Part shown: piece after piece, positions 1-7,061 of the stretch
How positions within the stretch are numbered: position 1 is the first letter of the stretch
How the letters are laid out: each line of letters starts with the position of its first letter
Origin: Leucobacter sp.
GTDB taxonomy: Bacteria > Actinomycetota > Actinomycetes > Actinomycetales > Microbacteriaceae
Direction: 5' to 3'
NCBI GenBank assembly: GCA_017990305.1
Contig: JAGNOB010000024.1
Location: 1-10,587 of the forward strand
DNA length: 10,587 nucleotides
Made by a program: the position numbers and the translations under genes
The notes under the pieces: generated by a model
Seen by the model: only the letters and a program-made list of their open reading frames with translations
Told to the model about the DNA's origin: nothing
The model's database searches: none

Positions 1-418
1 TTGTTCGTGGCGGATCGGTGCTGCCTTGCGTGCGCGTTCGTGCGGTTGCGCGCGCGGCTCGATTCAGTTGGGGGGACGCAGGCCCGAGAGGTGCGCGTCG
101 CAGTCTCGGTGGGGGAGCCCCGGCGTGAGCCCTCGGCTTCGTAGTGTGTGTCGGCTCAGCAGGTTCGCCTCCGGGGCGTTCGCTCACGAACGCGGGCTCT
201 AGCGCCGCGACTGCCGCCTCCGTGACTCTCGTTGCCTCTGCCGCCAATTCATCGGCGGAGGTACCGCGTATGAGTTTGGCTATGACGGATTGAACTGCCG
301 CCGACGGCGCTTGAACGCGGGCGATAGCGCGCTCGAAGCCCACTCGGATCGTTGTTGTGTTTTCCCAAACAACGGGGTAGTCGGGGTCGATCTGGAGGGT
401 GAAGGGAGAACTGCTCAT
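1..418 (-). CDS. N-terminal part of a cyclodehydratase/ThiF-like protein, cut by window edge
   Basis: A minus-strand frame starts with ATG at 418-416 and stays open to base 2, giving 139 codons with no stop in the window. The first 60 residues (beginning MSSSPFTLQIDPDYPVVW) resemble, from memory, the start of actinobacterial proteins annotated as cyclodehydratase or ThiF-like: an 'L-x-hydrophobic-DP-x-x-P-V-hydrophobic-W' opening, then a T-T-x-hydrophobic-x-hydrophobic-G-hydrophobic stretch (residues 22-29) and an L-x-R-G-T motif near residue 52. Residues 75-139 are rich in Pro, Arg and Ala, with weaker third-position GC bias, so they are either a linker before the catalytic domain or doubtful coding. 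The family often follows a DUF2342 gene, as here (100 bp downstream on the same strand). The ribosome binding site is weak (AGGTG about 13 nt before the ATG). No function can be shown from this fragment. Confidence 0.6.
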   Translation of the reverse strand, partial: MSSSPFTLQIDPDYPVVWENTTTIRVGFERAIARVQAPSAAVQSVIAKLIRGTSADELAAEATRVTEAAVAALEPAFVSERPGGEPAEPTHTTKPRAHAGAPPPRLRRAPLGPASPQLNRAARATARTRTQGSTDPPRT

Positions 419-482
419 GCCAAGCAGTTTGCACCTGGGCGGGGCCGCACAGCCGGTTTTCCACAACACGTGAGGACCGTGG

Positions 483-516
483 GACCGGGCGCCCCTGTTG
501 TGGGGAACGCCCGGTC
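483..516 (-). terminator. Strong hairpin between the DUF2342 gene and the ThiF-like gene
   Basis: GACCGGGCG (483-491) pairs perfectly with CGCCCGGTC (508-516). Inside, CCCC (492-495) pairs with GGGG (502-505) around a six-base loop, leaving two unpaired A on the plus strand (506-507). It begins three bases past the TAA stop of the DUF2342 gene. No T-run follows on the minus strand, so it could be an actinobacterial terminator without a U-tail, a partial terminator inside an operon, or an mRNA-stabilising hairpin. Confidence 0.6.
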
Positions 517-518
517 GG

Positions 519-1937
519 TTAGATCTGTGGCGGGGTGTCGGAGTCGCCTGGAGCCGCAGAACCGTCGGCGTCGGTTTCCCGTGATGGCAGCTCGTTGCTC
601 AAGAGCTTCTTGAGCTCATCGTCGAACGGATCTGCAGGCATCGCTCCATCGCCGAGCAAGCCGATCCTGCTGAGGAGCATGTCAGGTGCGTCTAGCTCTT
701 CGGCAGTCGGCATGATGTCGGGATGCGACCAAAGGCTGTCGCGTGCGGCCTGGCCGCCGCGATCGGCTACGGCGCGCCACATAGCTGCGGCCTCCCGAAG
801 CCGGCGGGGGCGCAGTTCGAGCCCGGCGAGGGCGGCAAACGCTCGTTCCGCTGGACCGCCAGTTGCGCGTCGCCGTCGAACCATCTCTGCGATGCCACCA
901 GCGCCGGGAAGGCGACGCGTCGCATCCTCCGTCACGATGTCCACCCAACCCTCGATCAGGGCGAGCATGGTCTCGAGGCGCTCGTGGGCGGCTTCCTGCG
1001 CAGGCGTCTTCGGTGGGAAGAGCGCTCCGCTGGCGAGGATCTCCTGGATTTGATCCGGCTGCGAGGGATCGAGGTCGCGTGAAAGCTCCTCGATACGTTC
1101 GGTATCAATGTGAATGCCGCGCGCGTAGTCGGTGATGGCCGTGAGCAGGTGTGAGCGCAGCCACTTCGTGTGTCTGAACAGCCGTGCGTGGGCGAGTTCG
1201 CGGACGGCTAGGTAGAGCGTGACCGCCTCAAGATCCTGGTCGAGCCCCTCGGCGAACTTGGCGATGCCGCTCGGCAAGAGCGCACCCCCCTCGTACCCGG
1301 GGCCGGAGAAGAGCGGGATCCCGACGTCGCCGGCGGAGACAACTTCGCCCGAGAGCTGGCCGACGATGGAGCCAAGCTGGACTGCAAAGAGCGCGCCCCC
1401 AACGCTGCGAAGCATCGGGGTTGCCTGCTGAAGTGCTGCTGCCATCTCTTCTGGCATTTGGCTGTTCATGGTGTTCATGAGTGCCTGCGACACAGATTCG
1501 GCGACGGGCTCGGCGAGCGTGATCCAGGTGTCAATTGAGCGTTGGACCCATTCAATGCGGTTCACTGTGCGTGGCGCGTCAGGGATGGGACCGAGCTCGG
1601 TCGCTTCATCGAGCCAGAGTGAGGCCACGGGGAACGCACGGTCGGCGGGTGCTGCGTTGACGGTTGACTCGCCGCCCGCGGCGTCGAGTGCGGTGCGTCG
1701 CGCGACCGACCAATCAATCTTGTCGCTTGGGTTGGACATCGCTCCGCGCAGTGTTGAGAACAGTGCGTTAAGTACGGCGGGGTCGCCTGAGATGCCCGCG
1801 GCCTTGGCGAGCACGCTTGGATCGAGCTCGGCGTCCTGCTGGCCGCTGAGCATATTCTGCAGCATGCGCTGCAATTCCTCGAAGTTGGGGCCCGACGAAT
1901 CGTTCGGACCCTCTGGCTGTGTTTCGTCGCTGCTCAC
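519..1937 (-). CDS. DUF2342 zincin-like (putative zinc-dependent metalloprotease) protein
   Basis: A 472-aa soluble protein with no signal peptide or membrane segment. It matches the actinobacterial DUF2342/'zinc-dependent metalloprotease' family (Pfam Zincin_2). Recognisable blocks are VRELAHARLF (245-254) followed by W259-L-R and Y271-A-R-G-I, LIEGWVDIVTEDA (327-339), and WSHPDIMPTAEELD (403-416) near the C-terminus. The ends (1-20 and 450-472) are acidic and look disordered. The zincin HExxH position reads R246-E-L-A-H250, so the first metal-binding His is absent and peptidase activity is uncertain. The GTG start is chosen because GAGGAG lies at a good distance upstream and no better in-frame start is seen. 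It is divergent from the UPF0182 gene and probably co-transcribed with the ThiF-like gene. The family has no settled function that I know of. Confidence 0.9.
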   Translation of the reverse strand: MSSDETQPEGPNDSSGPNFEELQRMLQNMLSGQQDAELDPSVLAKAAGISGDPAVLNALFSTLRGAMSNPSDKIDWSVARRTALDAAGGESTVNAAPADRAFPVASLWLDEATELGPIPDAPRTVNRIEWVQRSIDTWITLAEPVAESVSQALMNTMNSQMPEEMAAALQQATPMLRSVGGALFAVQLGSIVGQLSGEVVSAGDVGIPLFSGPGYEGGALLPSGIAKFAEGLDQDLEAVTLYLAVRELAHARLFRHTKWLRSHLLTAITDYARGIHIDTERIEELSRDLDPSQPDQIQEILASGALFPPKTPAQEAAHERLETMLALIEGWVDIVTEDATRRLPGAGGIAEMVRRRRATGGPAERAFAALAGLELRPRRLREAAAMWRAVADRGGQAARDSLWSHPDIMPTAEELDAPDMLLSRIGLLGDGAMPADPFDDELKKLLSNELPSRETDADGSAAPGDSDTPPQI

Positions 1938-2080
1938 GGCGTTCTCCTCATGCCTATGTACGTCTACAACGCTACGGCAACGGAGGTGGGATGGCGCCGA
2001 GAGTGTGGTGATTCCATTGCGCCAATTGCGAACAGGCCGGTGAGGCCAATATCTCCCACAAGATCCCCAGCAGCGAAACG

Positions 2081-2094
2081 CTACGATCGTAGGG
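2081..2094 (+). promoter_or_regulatory. Palindromic -10 element for leaderless UPF0182 transcript
   Basis: CTACGATCGTAG (2081-2092) is a perfect 12-bp palindrome. On the plus strand it supplies the -10-like hexamer TACGAT (2082-2087), with six bases between it and the GTG at 2094. A transcript from it would start at or next to the start codon, and there is no convincing Shine-Dalgarno before that GTG. On the minus strand the same palindrome gives TACGAT at 2091-2086, facing the DUF2342 gene. I see no good -35 box for either direction. The rest of the spacer (1938-2080) shows only the ribosome binding site of the DUF2342 gene. Confidence 0.45.
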
Positions 2095-5000
2095 TGACCG
2101 AACAGACTACTTCTGCCCCCCGATCGCGCCGCCTTTCCCCGCTCGCAATCACGATCATTCTTGTGGTCGTGCTGATTATCGCGTTCCTCGCGGTCTCGTC
2201 AGTGATGACTGAGGTCCTGTGGTTCAACCAGCTCGGGTATCTTCCCGTGTTTGCAACGCAGTGGATAGCGGCAGGCGCTATGTTCATCGTCGGCTTCCTA
2301 GCGATGTCGATCCCGGTGTTCCTCGCGATCGATATCGCGTACCGGAAGCGTCCGGTATACGCGCGGCTAACCGCGCAGCTTGACCGCTACCAGGAGGTGG
2401 TGGAGCCCCTGCGGAGACTGGTCAAGTGGCTGCTTCCGGCCGTGCTCGGCATCTTCGCCGGTATCGCAGCCGCCTCAAACTGGCGCACTGTGTTGCTCTG
2501 GTGGAACTCTGAGCCCGCGGGGGAGAAGGACGCCCAGTTCGGCTTCGATATCTCCTTCTACCTCTTCGACCTGCCGCTTTGGCAGTCCATCGCAGGGTTC
2601 GCGTCAGCAGTCGTGCTCATTTCGCTCCTCGTTGGCGCAGCAACGAGCTATCTCTACGGTGGCATCTCGTTCACTGAACGTGAGTTCCGCGTCTCGAAGT
2701 CAACGAGAATTCAGACTGCGATTCTCGCGACGCTGTATCTCGTCATCCAGGCGGCGAGCCTCTGGCTCGATCAGTACGCGACCGTGACGAGCACCGAGGG
2801 CTACGCGACTGGCGCGATGTACTCGAGCGTGCACGCGACAATCCCTGGAAAGCAGATCCTTGCGGGCATCGCTGCCATTGTCGCAGTGCTGTTCCTCATC
2901 ACTGCGATCACCGGCAAATGGCGTATTCCCGTCATCGGCACCGCGCTGCTCATCGTTTCGAGCCTCGTGCTCGGCGTGGGCTACCCGTGGGCGATCCAGC
3001 AGTTCCGCGTTGTCCCCGACGAGCAGAGCATGGAGTCGGAGTACATCTCGCGAAACATCGATGCCACGCGGAAGGCGTACGGGCTCGATGAGGTCAAGAT
3101 CGAGCGTTACGACGCCGTGACCGACGCGGAGCCTGGGGCGCTGCGTAACGACGCCGTTGCTACCTCGAACATTCGCATCATGGACCCCGAGGTGATCTCG
3201 CGGACCTTCGCGCAGCTCGAACAGTCCAAGCAGTACTACAAGTTCCCGAAGTCGCTGAACGTCGACCGCTACGAGTTCGACGGCCAGGTTGAGGATACGG
3301 TATCTGCCATCCGCGACATCGACATTTCTGGCCAATCGAGCTGGTACAACCGGACCCTCGTCTTCACCCACGGTTACGGCCTGGTTGCCGCATATGGCAA
3401 CCAGCGGTCACCAGGCGGCGAGCCCGTATTCCTCGAGAGCGGCATCCCCACCAGCGGGCGTCTCGGCGAGTTCGAGCCGCGCGTGTACTTCGGCATGGAT
3501 TCACCTGAGTACTCCATCGTCGGCGGAGAGCGCGAAAAGTCGATCGAGCTCGACTTCCCGTCGGATATCGAAAGCACCCCCGAGGCGCCCGCCGCAGACG
3601 CTGAAGACGCAACTCCGGCGGAAGACGGCACCGCGGCCGACACAACGGCCGCAACTGATGAGGTCCCGGCTGAGGGCGACGCCCCGGCTGAGGGCGACGC
3701 CGCAGCCGAGGAAGACGTTCCCGCAGAGGATCTCGATCCGGAGGTCGAGGCAGCCGTCGGTGGCCGCGCCAACCTCACCACGTTCAAGGGCGAAGGCGGT
3801 CCGAAGCTCAGCAACATGCTCACCAAGATCATGTTCGCGCTGAAGTTCCAGGACGTCGAGGTGCTGCTCTCCGGCGCCGTCGTTGACGATTCCCAGGTGC
3901 TCTTCGACCGAAACCCGGTCACCCGCGTGCAGAAGGTGGCGCCGTATCTCACGATCGACGCCGCTCCGTACGCGTCAGTGGTCGACGGCAAGCTCAAGTG
4001 GATCATTGATGGATACACGACCTCGGAGCAGTACCCGTACTCGGAGGTGAGTGACATGAACGCACTCACCGTCGACGCGGACAATGACCGGGTCAGCATG
4101 ATGTCTAAGCCGGTGAACTACATCCGCAACTCGGTGAAGGCCACTGTCGACGCTTACGACGGCAGTGTTGATCTGTACGCGTGGGATGCTGAAGACCCGA
4201 TCCTGAAATCGTGGAGCAAGATCTTCCCTGGCACGCTCAAGAGCGTCGAGGACATGAGCGGCGAGCTGCTCAGCCACGTTCGTTACCCGACAGACATGTT
4301 CAAGGTGCAGCGCGAGGTTCTGAGCAAGTACCACGTGACTGACGCTGGCGCGTTCTACTCTGCTGAGGATGCATGGCGCACGCCCGACGATCCGGTAAAG
4401 AGCTCGAGCGAGACCGAGCGGAACCCGTCGCAGCCGCCGTACTACCTCACCCTTTCTGCCGGGGCGGGCGCAGAGCCCACGTACTCGATCTACTCGACGT
4501 ACATCCCTGACGCCCGTGGCGAGGGCGCGCGAGACATCCTTACCGGATACCTTGCCGCGAACTCGAACGCAGGATCAGAGGCCGGGAAGGTCTCTGACGA
4601 TTACGGCACACTGAAACTGCTCGCGCTGCCCAAGGGCAACACGATTCCTGCGCCTGGCCAGGTGCAGAACAGCTTCAATACCGATCCGAAGGTCTCTACC
4701 GAGCTCAACCTGTTGCGGCAGGGCGGCACGCGAGTGATCAGCGGTAACCTGCTGACGCTTCCCGTCGGCGGCGGTCTGCTGTATGTGCAGCCGGTCTATC
4801 TTGAAGCGTCATCGGGAACCAAGTTCCCGCTGCTGCAGAAGGTGCTTGTCTCCTTCGGCGACGATATTGCGTTCGAGGATACGCTCGACGGTGCACTTGA
4901 TGCGCTGTTTGGCGGCGACTCGGGTGCGAACGCCGGTGACGGTGAGGGCGCGGTCGAGGAGAAGCCCGATGAGGCCGCCGAGGGTGAGACCCCGGATCCC

Positions 5001-5171
5001 AGCAAGCCAGGTGCTCAGGTCTCGGACGCGCTTACCAAGGCCCTCCAGGACATGAAGAAGGCCATTGACGACCGCTCTGCAGCTATGAAGGACGGCGATC
5101 TTACGAAGTTCGCTGAGGCTGACAAGCGTCTCGAAGAGGCGTTTGAGCGGGCATTGGAGGCCGGGAGCTAA
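2094..5171 (+). CDS. UPF0182 family large membrane protein
   Basis: A 1025-aa protein of the UPF0182 (COG1615) family, whose members are about 900-1000 aa and of unknown function; Mycobacterium tuberculosis Rv3193c is, from memory, a member. Seven membrane segments lie at about 16-36, 56-80, 110-128, 163-188, 205-225, 254-273 and 278-299. The large remainder is soluble and begins with the family-typical VVPDEQSMESEYISRNIDAT stretch (306-325) and A-Y-G-L. A 60-residue acidic Ala/Pro/Glu insert (about 492-552) interrupts this domain, and a second acidic stretch (about 940-970) precedes a helical C-terminal tail with the pattern 'A-x-K-D-G-D...A-D-K-R-L-E-E-A'. The frame is open from 1950, but GTG 2094 is preferred: the upstream 48 codons do not resemble the family, the N-terminus then reads like its relatives (short Arg-rich tail before segment 1), and a -10 element sits at leaderless distance. 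A strong hairpin follows the TAA. Confidence 0.92.
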   Translation: MTEQTTSAPRSRRLSPLAITIILVVVLIIAFLAVSSVMTEVLWFNQLGYLPVFATQWIAAGAMFIVGFLAMSIPVFLAIDIAYRKRPVYARLTAQLDRYQEVVEPLRRLVKWLLPAVLGIFAGIAAASNWRTVLLWWNSEPAGEKDAQFGFDISFYLFDLPLWQSIAGFASAVVLISLLVGAATSYLYGGISFTEREFRVSKSTRIQTAILATLYLVIQAASLWLDQYATVTSTEGYATGAMYSSVHATIPGKQILAGIAAIVAVLFLITAITGKWRIPVIGTALLIVSSLVLGVGYPWAIQQFRVVPDEQSMESEYISRNIDATRKAYGLDEVKIERYDAVTDAEPGALRNDAVATSNIRIMDPEVISRTFAQLEQSKQYYKFPKSLNVDRYEFDGQVEDTVSAIRDIDISGQSSWYNRTLVFTHGYGLVAAYGNQRSPGGEPVFLESGIPTSGRLGEFEPRVYFGMDSPEYSIVGGEREKSIELDFPSDIESTPEAPAADAEDATPAEDGTAADTTAATDEVPAEGDAPAEGDAAAEEDVPAEDLDPEVEAAVGGRANLTTFKGEGGPKLSNMLTKIMFALKFQDVEVLLSGAVVDDSQVLFDRNPVTRVQKVAPYLTIDAAPYASVVDGKLKWIIDGYTTSEQYPYSEVSDMNALTVDADNDRVSMMSKPVNYIRNSVKATVDAYDGSVDLYAWDAEDPILKSWSKIFPGTLKSVEDMSGELLSHVRYPTDMFKVQREVLSKYHVTDAGAFYSAEDAWRTPDDPVKSSSETERNPSQPPYYLTLSAGAGAEPTYSIYSTYIPDARGEGARDILTGYLAANSNAGSEAGKVSDDYGTLKLLALPKGNTIPAPGQVQNSFNTDPKVSTELNLLRQGGTRVISGNLLTLPVGGGLLYVQPVYLEASSGTKFPLLQKVLVSFGDDIAFEDTLDGALDALFGGDSGANAGDGEGAVEEKPDEAAEGETPDPSKPGAQVSDALTKALQDMKKAIDDRSAAMKDGDLTKFAEADKRLEEAFERALEAGS
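3665..3701 (+). repeat. Two tandem copies of an 18-bp unit inside the UPF0182 gene
   Basis: The unit ccggctgagggcgacgcc occurs twice without mismatch (3666-3683 and 3684-3701). It encodes Pro-Ala-Glu-Gly-Asp-Ala twice at residues 525-536, within the acidic low-complexity insert. The identity at synonymous positions suggests a recent slippage duplication. The surrounding Ala/Pro/Glu/Asp-rich sequence is a looser version of the same motif. Confidence 0.85.
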
Positions 5172-5184
5172 ACCCCAGCTAGGT

Positions 5185-5242
5185 ACAAATAGAACGGGTG
5201 GCCCGAGAGAAATTGTTCTCTCGGGCCACCCGTTCTATTTGT
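5185..5242. terminator. Perfect 27-bp inverted repeat, probable bidirectional terminator
   Basis: The arms 5185-5211 and 5216-5242 are perfect reverse complements around the loop ATTG (5212-5215). The GC-rich core (GGGTGGCCCGAGAGAA, 5196-5211) is flanked by A-rich sequence on the left (ACAAATAGAAC) and its T-rich complement on the right (GTTCTATTTGT). A U-rich tail is therefore produced on either strand, the layout of a bidirectional intrinsic terminator. It starts 14 bp after the UPF0182 stop and lies between convergent genes. Confidence 0.88.
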
Positions 5243-5294
5243 GGCACTGACCTGCGCGCTGCCATCTCCTGCGGGAGGTCCCGCATATGTTTCA

Positions 5295-5337
5295 GGGCTT
5301 ACCCGCTGGGCGCCGTGCGGTACATCAGCCTAAGCCC
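5295..5337. repeat. Weak inverted repeat between the two convergent terminators
   Basis: GGGCTTA (5295-5301) and TAAGCCC (5331-5337) are reverse complements separated by 29 bases. A small GCGGGA-GG-TCCCGC hairpin sits just before (about 5271-5284). I see no coding frame or RNA-gene fold in 5243-5371, and these may be chance structures. Confidence 0.25.
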
Positions 5338-5371
5338 ACATCCGCTTTTACCGGTGACATGGTCTTGTTAA

Positions 5372-5420
5372 ACGAGAACTGGCCACGGTCCGAGTTGTTC
5401 GGACCGTGGCCAGTGTTCGT
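5372..5420 (-). terminator. Terminator hairpin of the POT transporter gene
   Basis: ACTGGCCACGGTCCGA (5378-5393) and its perfect complement (5399-5414) form a 16-bp stem with loop GTTGT. After one mismatch the stem continues with about five weaker pairs (5372-5376 with 5416-5420). On the minus strand the stem follows the transporter's TAG (5427-5429) by 12 bases and is followed by a T-containing run (TCTCGTTTAAC). Confidence 0.8.
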
Positions 5421-5426
5421 ACAACG

Positions 5427-6920
5427 CTAGCGGGCAGACATTGCCCGGTCGACGAGTTTGAAGCTCACGCCGAGAGCGACGATGAGTGCGAGCGATACGA
5501 TCGCGACCGTTCCGAAGTACTGTGCTTCTGCGCCCTCGCGGTACGACTGCGAAATCCATCCAGCAAAAGTGGATCCACCCGCCATCGTGAGGAAGTACAG
5601 CGCCGTCATCTGCGAGTTCGCTGCCTTGGGGGCGAGTTCCGCGGTGAAGGACAGTGCCGAGGGTGCGAAGAGCGATTCCCCGAGCGCGAAGAAGACCATC
5701 ACGAGCAGCGCGACGAGCAGCGGCATCGACTGCCCGGTGCCGAGACTAAACGGGATGATGACAGCTGCGCCTACAGACATGGCGATGACGCCGACAACGA
5801 GCTTTGTGACTGGCTGCATGCGCGATGCGCGGCTGCGCGTCCAGAGGACCGCGAGGAGCGCAGTGATTGCCGCAACCGCGAGGCTTTCAAGAGTGACGAT
5901 GAGCGAGGGCGGCATGGTGAGCGAGCCCACGGTGAGGTTGATCTTGGTGTCAGCGAAGACAGCGAATGCGGTGAAGAGCTGGAAGAGCAGGGTCCAGAAC
6001 ACGAGACTCATGAGGAACACAGGCATGTAGCGGATTACTGAGCGCCGCTCAGCGGTCGTGACCTGCTTGTTGGTGAGCAGCATCGTGAACAAGCCGATGG
6101 TTGCCGCGAGCACGATCAGAGCGACGACGTTGCTGATGTTGTCCGCGCGAACGAGCCCGAACGCGACAGCCGCTGCGACGACGGCGATGCCGACGACGGT
6201 AATGATGAGCCACTTGGTGCGCGCGCTCGCCGGGAGCGGGTTTGGAACAACGCCGGTGCTTGCAGGGAGCCTGCGCATGCCGAAGATGTACTGGCCGAGA
6301 CCGAGCGCCATGCCGGCTGCGGCCGCGCCGAATGCCACGTGGAAGCCCCACGATTGGTTCAGCCATCCGGTGACGAGCGGGCCAGCGAACGCGCCAAGCG
6401 TGATGCCCATGTAGTAGATCGAGTACCCTGCGTCGCGGCGTGGGCCGCCCTTCGGGTAGAGCTCGCCGACCATCATGGTCGTGTTGACCTTCAGACCGCC
6501 CGTTCCGATGACGATGAGGGCGAGACCGATGACGAGGCCGGCGAGGCCCGGAACCACCGCGAGCATGATGTGGCCCGCGAGGATCCCTGAGCCGCCGATG
6601 AGCACGACGAACTTCGGGGCGAGTACGCGGTCAGCGATCCAGGCGCCGATGATCTGGGCGATGTAGACAAGGCCGCCGTATGCGCCGGCGATGCCGAGGG
6701 CAACCGTCTGGGGGAGTCCGAGCCCGCCCTCAGCGAGCGAGTAGTACAGGTAGTAAGCAAGCAGTACCTGCAGGCCGTAGAAGCTGAACCGCTCCCACAT
6801 CTCCACGCCCGACAGTGTGAGCAGGCCGCTGGGTTTCGCATCGTCGACCACGACGCCAAGGGCGCGGGTGACTCCAGTCCCCGTTGCGGGGCTTGGGGCG
6901 GAATGGCGGGATTTCGTCAT
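5427..6920 (-). CDS. POT/PTR2 family proton-coupled peptide transporter
   Basis: A 497-aa, highly hydrophobic inner-membrane protein of the proton-dependent oligopeptide transporter family (MFS), which imports di- and tripeptides with protons. Signatures seen: E40-x-x-E43-R44-F-S-F-Y-G, matching the ExxERFxYYG motif of the first membrane helix; G92-A-W-I-A-D, the helix 2-3 loop motif; G139-T-G-G-L-K-V-N-T (139-147) with the lysine that follows the family pattern but V-N in place of the usual P-N; R161-R-D-A-G-Y-S-I-Y-Y-M-G (161-172), the PTR2 signature region; and G414-E415 with S421-x-L-S, the substrate-site glutamate region of helix 10. Length is normal for bacterial POT proteins with 14 helices. 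The ATG at 6920 has GGAG seven to eight bases upstream. It is divergent from the GntR-hydrolase-exporter cluster, and a predicted promoter with an operator-like palindrome precedes it. Substrate specificity cannot be read from the sequence. Confidence 0.93.
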   Translation of the reverse strand: MTKSRHSAPSPATGTGVTRALGVVVDDAKPSGLLTLSGVEMWERFSFYGLQVLLAYYLYYSLAEGGLGLPQTVALGIAGAYGGLVYIAQIIGAWIADRVLAPKFVVLIGGSGILAGHIMLAVVPGLAGLVIGLALIVIGTGGLKVNTTMMVGELYPKGGPRRDAGYSIYYMGITLGAFAGPLVTGWLNQSWGFHVAFGAAAAGMALGLGQYIFGMRRLPASTGVVPNPLPASARTKWLIITVVGIAVVAAAVAFGLVRADNISNVVALIVLAATIGLFTMLLTNKQVTTAERRSVIRYMPVFLMSLVFWTLLFQLFTAFAVFADTKINLTVGSLTMPPSLIVTLESLAVAAITALLAVLWTRSRASRMQPVTKLVVGVIAMSVGAAVIIPFSLGTGQSMPLLVALLVMVFFALGESLFAPSALSFTAELAPKAANSQMTALYFLTMAGGSTFAGWISQSYREGAEAQYFGTVAIVSLALIVALGVSFKLVDRAMSAR

Positions 6921-6995
6921 TGATTCTCCATAAGGGCGTGCGGGCTGAGGCTCCGCCTACACCGCGGCTTGTGGCGGGGAAACGGGCCTGTGGGT

Positions 6996-7007
6996 ATCGA
7001 ATTCGAT
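6996..7007. promoter_or_regulatory. 12-bp perfect palindrome in the transporter leader
   Basis: ATCGAATTCGAT is perfectly self-complementary and lies in the 5' leader of the transporter gene, about 76 bp from its ATG. It could be a second protein-binding site, but it has no resemblance to a known GntR operator and may be chance. Confidence 0.25.
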
Positions 7008-7035
7008 GGACTCCGGTGTATGGTTAATGAACTGT

Positions 7036-7046
7036 TGGTCAGACCA
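7036..7046. promoter_or_regulatory. Operator-like palindrome for the FCD-type GntR regulator
   Basis: TGGTC-A-GACCA is a perfect 5+1+5 palindrome. It fits the TGGTnnnACCA-type sites bound by FadR-subfamily (FCD) regulators such as PdhR and LldR. It lies in the 272-bp spacer between the transporter and the regulator, about 13-23 bp downstream of the transcript start predicted for the transporter, where a bound protein would block transcription. Confidence 0.6.
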
Positions 7047-7061
7047 TCTGCTCGAACGATT

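Noticed and set aside
457..465. DnaA-box-like TTTTCCACA
   Set aside because: A single imperfect box with no AT-rich stretch, no further boxes and no replication genes nearby; not an origin.
249..613. Short frames on both strands at the left edge (249-464 minus, 290-613 plus)
   Set aside because: They overlap the minus-strand frame starting at 418, which has family-like sequence and the expected position after the DUF2342 gene.
1950..2093. Upstream extension of the UPF0182 gene to ATG 1950
   Set aside because: The 48 extra codons do not resemble the family N-terminus, overlap the divergent gene's ribosome binding site region, and would place the -10-like palindrome inside the coding region.
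2700..3371. 223-codon minus-strand open frame within the UPF0182 gene
   Set aside because: Antisense shadow of a well-supported gene, without a ribosome binding site or recognisable motifs.
3374..4099. 241-codon minus-strand open frame rich in Ser/Ala
   Set aside because: Its composition simply mirrors the acidic low-complexity insert of the UPF0182 gene on the other strand.
5295..5337. Possible small RNA or tRNA in the convergent spacer
   Set aside because: The 7-bp arms do not extend into a cloverleaf or other recognisable fold, and no promoter is evident.
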